Below, piece after piece: positions 59,495 through 64,000 of a stretch of 64,000 nucleotides of DNA; within the stretch, counting starts at the first letter, position 1; the number at the start of each line of letters is the position of its first letter. The position numbers were made by a program, and so were the translations under genes. The notes beneath the pieces are model-generated. The model was not told the origin of the DNA and made no database searches. It worked only from the letters and a program-made list of their open reading frames with translations. Origin of the DNA: an uncultured bacterium (GTDB lineage Bacteria; Bacillota; Clostridia; Lachnospirales; Lachnospiraceae); contig CAMWUN010000004.1 in the NCBI GenBank assembly GCA_947177425.1, forward strand, positions 59,088 to 123,087. Direction: 5' to 3'.

Positions 59495-60577
59495 TCAGCG
59501 GTCTTTGTACATATCTTCATAATACTTTTGATAGTCTCCGCTGGTGACATTTTTCATCCATTCCTCATGTTCAAAAAACCATGCAATGGTACGCCTTATT
59601 CCTTCTTTAAACATAGTTTCCGGCTCCCAGCCGATTTCCGCCTTAATCTTGTCAGGTGCAATGGCATACCTTCTGTCATGCCCCTTTCTGTCCTCCACGT
59701 AGGTAATCAGGTCTTCCCCCACAAGTTCCCTTCTGGGGTCTTCCTCTGGCAGCATTTCCTTAAGGGTATCCAGAATAATATGGATGATTTCAATATTCTG
59801 CTTCTCATTATGTCCGCCTACATTGTAAGTCTCAAAAAGCCGTCCTTTTTCCTGTACCATGTCGATGGCTTTTGCGTGGTCTTCCACATAGAGCCAGTCC
59901 CTGACATTTTTGCCGTCACCGTAGACCGGAAGCTTTTTCCCATGAAGGGCATTATTGATAATCAGCGGAATCAGTTTTTCAGGGAACTGGTAAGGCCCGT
60001 AATTGTTAGAGCAGTTTGTAATATTGGCAGGAAACTTATAAGTATCCATATATGCTTTCACCAGCATGTCCGAACTGGCCTTGCTGGCAGAATAAGGACT
60101 GTGGGGCGCATAAGGTGTCGTCTCATAAAAATATCCGCCCTCATCTTCCAGTGACCCGTATACCTCATCTGTGGATACATGGAGGAATTTTTTATCCGGC
60201 TTAAAAGTACCGTCAGGAAGTTCCCATGCGGCCTTGGCGCAGTTAAGCATAACCGCTGTCCCTAACACATTTGTCTGCACAAAAACTTCCGGAGCCTTAA
60301 TACTCCTGTCCACATGGCTTTCCGCCGCAAAATGCACAACCCTGTCAATATCATTCTCCGCAAAGATGCTGGATATCGCTTCCTTATCACAGATATCAGC
60401 CTTCACAAAAGTATAATTATCCCTGTCCTCCACACTCTTTAAATTCTCAAGATTCCCCGCATAAGTGAGGGCATCCACATTAATAATCCGTATTTCATTA
60501 TCGTATTTTTTAAACATATAATGAATATAATTCGACCCAATAAACCCGGCCCCTCCCGTTACCAAATAAGTTCTCAT
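59495..60577 (-). CDS. rmlB: dTDP-glucose 4,6-dehydratase
   Basis: The second enzyme of dTDP-L-rhamnose synthesis, an extended short-chain dehydrogenase. The NAD-binding motif is VTGGAGFIGSNYIHYM, the catalytic stretch is STDEVYG (with the Thr, Asp and Glu that act in dehydration), and the YSASKASSD motif supplies the Tyr and Lys. DWLYVEDHAKAI and DRKGHDRRYAI are also typical. The length of 360 residues is a little above the usual 330-350. GGAGAGTAAAGG precedes the ATG. It is the first gene of the rhamnan-type locus. No rmlD is present in the window. Confidence 0.97.
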   Translation of the reverse strand: MRTYLVTGGAGFIGSNYIHYMFKKYDNEIRIINVDALTYAGNLENLKSVEDRDNYTFVKADICDKEAISSIFAENDIDRVVHFAAESHVDRSIKAPEVFVQTNVLGTAVMLNCAKAAWELPDGTFKPDKKFLHVSTDEVYGSLEDEGGYFYETTPYAPHSPYSASKASSDMLVKAYMDTYKFPANITNCSNNYGPYQFPEKLIPLIINNALHGKKLPVYGDGKNVRDWLYVEDHAKAIDMVQEKGRLFETYNVGGHNEKQNIEIIHIILDTLKEMLPEEDPRRELVGEDLITYVEDRKGHDRRYAIAPDKIKAEIGWEPETMFKEGIRRTIAWFFEHEEWMKNVTSGDYQKYYEDMYKDR

Positions 60578-60721
60578 CCTTTACTCTCCATTTCTTTTTC
60601 TAATCCACTACCCATCGCCAATAGTCCACTGTAAACTGTACCCCATCAGCCGTCGCCTGATCCCTCATTTCCTCCCCCAACGCAGCCCCGCTGCGCAGGG
60701 GCAAAGCTCATCGCCAAGCCC

Positions 60722-60780
60722 AGAGATGACTAGTTTCACTTAGGCGGTGTCCTGTACCGCCTTAGTGAAACTTCATCTCT
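60722..60780. repeat. Long near-perfect palindrome at the end of the GH25 gene
   Basis: AGAGATGA and TCATCTCT flank GTTTCACTTAGGCGGT and its complement around a seven-base loop, with only a short bulge: about 24 paired bases over 59 nucleotides. It begins at the last base of the GH25 stop codon. No T-tract follows on the minus strand, so it may protect the mRNA end or be a REP-like element. A GC-rich hairpin (GCCCCGCTGCGCAGGGGC, near 60,693-60,710) lies next to it. Confidence 0.65.
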
Positions 60781-63689
60781 TAGTATCCCATATAACTAAT
60801 ATTCATGTCAACACTCCCACTGATTCCAGCCACTTTTCCTTTAGAGGAATACTGCCACATATCATATTTGGTCTTATTATAGCTCGGCGCCGCCGCATAC
60901 TGCGCCAGCCATATTTTATAGCTGGCAAGGCTTGGCGCGTCCACGTAGCTGTTCAGCCATGTCTTATTTGCATAAATTCCCGATTTATATCCCGAGTTCT
61001 GTATGGTCTGGCAAAAGGCCCTGCACACTGCAGTCCGGGTGCCCGCGTCTATCTTATCTCCCCTGCCGTTGCTTGGCTCCACATCCAGAAATACCGGATA
61101 GCTGATATTATACCCTTTAATCAGCCCTAATACCATGGAGGCTTCCTCCACCGCCTCCACTTCATTTACTGCCTGGGTAAAGAAGTAAACTCCAACCTTA
61201 AGCCCTGCGCTGGAAGCACCCTTGATATTGCTCCTGAACATAGGATCTTCTATCAGCGCCCCGGTCGTGGAACCCCGGTAGCCACAACGGATAATTACAT
61301 AGGAAACGCCGCTGTTCTTTACAGCATTCCAGTCAATATTCCCATTCCACTTGGAAACATCAATTCCCAAATGCCCTGAGCCTGTATTTAAAGAACCGTC
61401 GCTGTTAAAGGTATATTTTGCCCCCTGGATAACCTGCTCGCCAGTAACCTTATTTCCGTTTTTGTCAAAAAAGTAAGTTGCTCCATCAATTTCCTGCCAG
61501 CCTGTATATCTGTATTCGCCTTTCGTGGTGCTGACTTTACGGTAAAATTCTTTGATACTGCTGTTATAGTAATCGGCATATTTTGCTTCCCTGAAATGCC
61601 CGTCCCCATCTTTAACATACAGCACTTCGCCGCTGGTACTCTTCAAAACGCTGGTAGTGTCTTCTTTCAGATTCTTTGGCGTGGCTGTCGGCGTTGCGGA
61701 AGGCGCCGGACTTCCCGATGGTTTCACTGTCGGCGAAACTGTCGGTGATGCTGTCGCCCCGGCTGTTGCCGTAGGTGCCGGCGTAGGCTTCCCTGTAGGC
61801 GCTGCCGTTGGAATCGCGGTAGGCGCTGCCGTCGGTTTCCCGGTCGGTGCTGCCGTCGGTTTCACTGTCGGTACAGCGGTGGGCGCTGCCGTTGGTTTTT
61901 CCGTTGGCGCCTCGGTGGGCGCTGCCGTTGGTTTTTCCGTTGGTACCTCGGTGGGCGCTGCCGTTGGTTTTTCCGTTGGCGCCTCGGTAGGAGGCGCGTC
62001 CGCAGGTTTTTCTGTAGGCGCTGCCGTGGGATCCGGCTTAGGTTTTTCTGTAGGCGCAGGCTCTGCCGTTGGCGGCGGATTCTGGCTGTCTCCTTCCTCC
62101 GGCTCTCTGTCTTCAATTCCTGTTAAAAGGCGGAATCCTGCGGATGCCTGCTGGGCCGGGTCTGCAATACTGCTCCTGTCTATCTTTTCGTAACCTTCTT
62201 CCGTTTCTTCCGTCCCATCTATCAGTGTCTTGGTAGATTCTACCCATTCTACTGTATCCGTATTCGTGGATTCCACCACCGTTTCATTCACTTTGGTATC
62301 TTCCACCGCCGCGTTAACCTGGGCTTCCGTTTTTACTTCATCAGATACATCCACTTTCTTGTACTCAATCTTATCCCGCACCGTTATGGCCGTTTCTTCT
62401 GTGGAAATCTGATACTCGCTGTCAGAAGCGGGGGAAATGATTTTAATTGTATATTTCCCCGGCTCCATATCGGTTTTGTATATGATGCCGTCCTTATCAT
62501 CATCTTTGTATGTAACTGCGCTTCCAGAAGGCGTCTTTACCTCCACCTCAAATCCGATATTGGGAATTAATTTCCCTGTTTTCTTATTTATAAATTTAAT
62601 TTTCAAGTCTTTCTGAATGGAGGTAAGGTTCATTACCACCTCAATATTCCCGGCCTTTTCCTGTTCCTTTTTCTTTTCTTCCTCCTGCTCCTGTTCCTGT
62701 TCTATTTCCAACTCGGCTGCTGCCAGTTTAGAAGCCTGGGCGTCTGCAATGGCCACAAGCCCGCTTCCGCCAATCATATCAATATCCTCAAGCCCCACGC
62801 CAATTTCTGCGAAAGTCTCCAACTGCGCCTGACTGCTTTTGGCTCCCAGATACATGGTTCCCGTCACTATCGCCAGAATCAGCACTGCTGCGCTGGTCAG
62901 GGTAATAATATAATCCACCGCCGACATGTGCGTAATCCTATAAACGACTTTTCCTATACCTCCTTCCGGGGCTTCTTCATCGTCATCGTAATCATCATCT
63001 TCATCATCTATTTCATAGTACTCATCGTCATCATAATCTTCTTCGTCATCTTCATAGTATCCGTCATCAGATGCATATATTTCCTCATCCCCGTAATATT
63101 CCTCTTCGTCAGCTTCATAAGCTTCTTCGTCCTCGTAGTATTCTTCTTCGTCAGCTTCATAAACTTCTTCATCCTCGTAGTATTCTTCTTCGTCAGTTTC
63201 ATAAATTTCTTCGTCTTCGTAATACGTATCATCGTCTATTTCATAAGATTCTTCATCTTCATAGCGTTCTTCGTCGTCGGCTTCATAAGCTTCTTCGTCC
63301 CCGTAGTATTCTTCCTCGTCAGTTTCATAAGCTTCTTCATCTTCATAGTACTCCTCCCCGTCCTCACCATAAGCTTCAGCGTCCTCATTGTATTCTTCGT
63401 CATCCGCCCAGGAAGTCTTGTCTTCCCCATAGTACTCTTCCGATTCCCAGGCATCATCGTCCTCATAATACTCTTCGTCATCCGCCCAGGAAGCTTCACC
63501 GCCCTCATAATGCTCTTCGTCGTCCAACTCGTAATCTTCGTCCTCGTAGTATTCATCTTTTTCATAATACTCTTCACCGGATTCGTAATCTTCCGTCTCG
63601 TAATTCTCTTCATCAAACTCCATCCAGTCGAGATCCTTTTTTCTGGAATTCTTTATTCCCCTCCGCATTTTTTGCAGCAGTTTACCCAT
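60780..63689 (-). CDS. Membrane-anchored GH25 muramidase with acidic Tyr-rich tail and Pro/Thr/Ala stalk
   Basis: A type II membrane protein of 969 residues. Order: a basic start (1-19); a Glu/Asp/Tyr tail (about 23-240) built of degenerate 10-14 residue units such as EEYYEDEEAYEAD; a membrane helix (about 258-283); a Glu/Lys coiled coil (315-345); a SpaA/prealbumin-like beta domain (about 349-445); a Pro/Thr/Ala/Lys stalk (535-672) with repeats like APTEKPTA; a wall-binding repeat (725-770; YRYTGWQEIDGATYFFDKNG); and a GH25 lysozyme domain (773-969). Catalytic residues are visible: D777 (DVSKW), D869 and E871 (FLDVEPS). The enzyme should cut the beta-1,4 bond after N-acetylmuramate while held at the membrane. 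The acidic tail is predicted to be cytoplasmic. GGAGG lies 11 bases before the ATG. Confidence 0.88.
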   Translation of the reverse strand: MGKLLQKMRRGIKNSRKKDLDWMEFDEENYETEDYESGEEYYEKDEYYEDEDYELDDEEHYEGGEASWADDEEYYEDDDAWESEEYYGEDKTSWADDEEYNEDAEAYGEDGEEYYEDEEAYETDEEEYYGDEEAYEADDEERYEDEESYEIDDDTYYEDEEIYETDEEEYYEDEEVYEADEEEYYEDEEAYEADEEEYYGDEEIYASDDGYYEDDEEDYDDDEYYEIDDEDDDYDDDEEAPEGGIGKVVYRITHMSAVDYIITLTSAAVLILAIVTGTMYLGAKSSQAQLETFAEIGVGLEDIDMIGGSGLVAIADAQASKLAAAELEIEQEQEQEEEKKKEQEKAGNIEVVMNLTSIQKDLKIKFINKKTGKLIPNIGFEVEVKTPSGSAVTYKDDDKDGIIYKTDMEPGKYTIKIISPASDSEYQISTEETAITVRDKIEYKKVDVSDEVKTEAQVNAAVEDTKVNETVVESTNTDTVEWVESTKTLIDGTEETEEGYEKIDRSSIADPAQQASAGFRLLTGIEDREPEEGDSQNPPPTAEPAPTEKPKPDPTAAPTEKPADAPPTEAPTEKPTAAPTEVPTEKPTAAPTEAPTEKPTAAPTAVPTVKPTAAPTGKPTAAPTAIPTAAPTGKPTPAPTATAGATASPTVSPTVKPSGSPAPSATPTATPKNLKEDTTSVLKSTSGEVLYVKDGDGHFREAKYADYYNSSIKEFYRKVSTTKGEYRYTGWQEIDGATYFFDKNGNKVTGEQVIQGAKYTFNSDGSLNTGSGHLGIDVSKWNGNIDWNAVKNSGVSYVIIRCGYRGSTTGALIEDPMFRSNIKGASSAGLKVGVYFFTQAVNEVEAVEEASMVLGLIKGYNISYPVFLDVEPSNGRGDKIDAGTRTAVCRAFCQTIQNSGYKSGIYANKTWLNSYVDAPSLASYKIWLAQYAAAPSYNKTKYDMWQYSSKGKVAGISGSVDMNISYMGY

Positions 63690-64000
63690 TTATACAAAAC
63701 CTCCAATTTAACAATCCTGTCTGTAAAAAACTATTTCAAACGGCATGCAGAGAGTTACTGTTCACAGTCATGAGAAATGCACCTTGTGAATGGGATTTTC
63801 CCACCCTGAAACACTTCCTTATGGACTTTGCAGCAAATGCAAAGACACCGCCTATTTCTTCGCTATTATATCATCCCTCTGTGATTTATACAATCATTTT
63901 ACTTTTTTGCTCTCTTGAATCACTTTCTTACGGTTACTGTTCAACCCGTGACCAGTAACATGCAAAAATCCATCGAAAATTGCCTTCGGCAATGGGATTT
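63690..64000. other. Intergenic region at the right edge
   Basis: I see no convincing gene. A 61-codon frame from 63,769 on the plus strand has no ribosome site and unnatural composition. A short hairpin ATTGCCTTCGGCAAT lies near 63,979-63,993, and AATGGGATTT occurs twice (63,788 and 63,991). A weak TTGAAA-17-GATTGT on the minus strand near 63,705-63,735 could be the promoter of the GH25 gene. Confidence 0.4.

Noticed and set aside
61657..62193. Plus-strand Gly/Val/Ala-rich ORF of 178 codons resembling a low-complexity surface protein
   Set aside because: It is the complement of the Pro/Thr/Ala stalk repeats of the GH25 protein.
62928..63773. Large hydrophobic plus-strand ORF of 281 codons
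   Set aside because: It is the antisense of the Glu/Asp/Tyr codons of the GH25 gene, which read as Ile/Phe/Val on the other strand. No ribosome site or family resemblance.
63769..63958. Small plus-strand gene at the right edge
   Set aside because: No Shine-Dalgarno sequence, atypical composition, and part of a frame antisense to the GH25 start region.
1..64000. Prophage, integrative element or insertion sequence
   Set aside because: No integrase, transposase, relaxase, capsid or att-like direct repeats were recognised on either strand; the repeats found are short and non-coding.

Overview
The window looks like a chromosomal segment of a Gram-positive anaerobe of the class Clostridia, most likely Lachnospiraceae. 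The evidence is a class III (oxygen-sensitive) ribonucleotide reductase, LytTR-type regulators, a Bce-type resistance module, a DUF6465 protein, an AAA-ATPase/PD-(D/E)XK protein of the kind common in gut Clostridia, Shine-Dalgarno sites of the AGGAGG type, and TTG/GTG starts on several genes. The genus cannot be named from sequence reading alone. I saw no rRNA, tRNA, CRISPR array, transposase or phage gene.

Layout. (1) 1-11,818, all minus strand: an exopolysaccharide operon behind a good sigma-A promoter at 11,892-11,920. It encodes an undecaprenyl-P-sugar synthase-like GT2, further GT2 and GT4 glycosyltransferases, a priming phosphotransferase, a Wzz-like protein with a decayed tyrosine-kinase half, an EpsG-type polymerase, and a GT-C membrane glycosyltransferase cut by the left edge. 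(2) 11,918-15,017: a truncated GH43 gene, a 75-bp MITE-like element, a DUF6465 gene and two orphan LytTR response regulators separated by palindrome-rich DNA. (3) 15,144-19,693, plus strand: a class 3 aldehyde dehydrogenase, then nrdD-nrdG. (4) 19,673-22,159, minus: an ABC-2 exporter with a DUF3021 membrane protein and a LytTR regulator. (5) 22,467-30,917: an unrecognised 544-residue protein with an XRE regulator, a GH13 alpha-glucanase with a small kinase-like protein, a divergent AraC regulator, an SPL-type radical SAM protein and an AAA-ATPase. (6) 31,035-35,853: a BceAB-BceRS module whose leader carries a 101-bp palindromic tandem repeat. (7) 36,095-40,573: a zinc-ribbon protein and a TPM-domain protein, convergent with a PrcB-like lipoprotein and an HtrA protease. 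(8) 40,758-60,577, all minus: a second polysaccharide locus, of the ABC-transporter (rhamnan) type. It has rmlB-rmlA-rmlC, wzm-wzt, a methyltransferase-kinase fusion, several large GT2 enzymes, a phosphohexomutase, a priming phosphotransferase, an LCP wall-attachment protein and a further GT2. (9) 60,780-63,689: a membrane-anchored GH25 muramidase with a very acidic, tyrosine-rich N-terminal tail.

The most interesting unit is in region 8. The fused methyltransferase-kinase (53,387-55,489) lies directly after a Wzt that has a C-terminal carbohydrate-binding domain. In Gram-negative O9a-type systems this pairing (WbdD plus Wzt-C) caps the finished chain and licenses export. Here it would act in a Gram-positive wall rhamnan pathway. 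This is inferred from domain order and motifs; no search was run.

Several families of short palindromic repeats also cross the window: a 35-37 bp family at four loci with tandem arrays, a pair of elements with TGTTTGA-type arms, the 101-bp tandem repeat before bceAB, and a nested hairpin element at 41,771-41,878.
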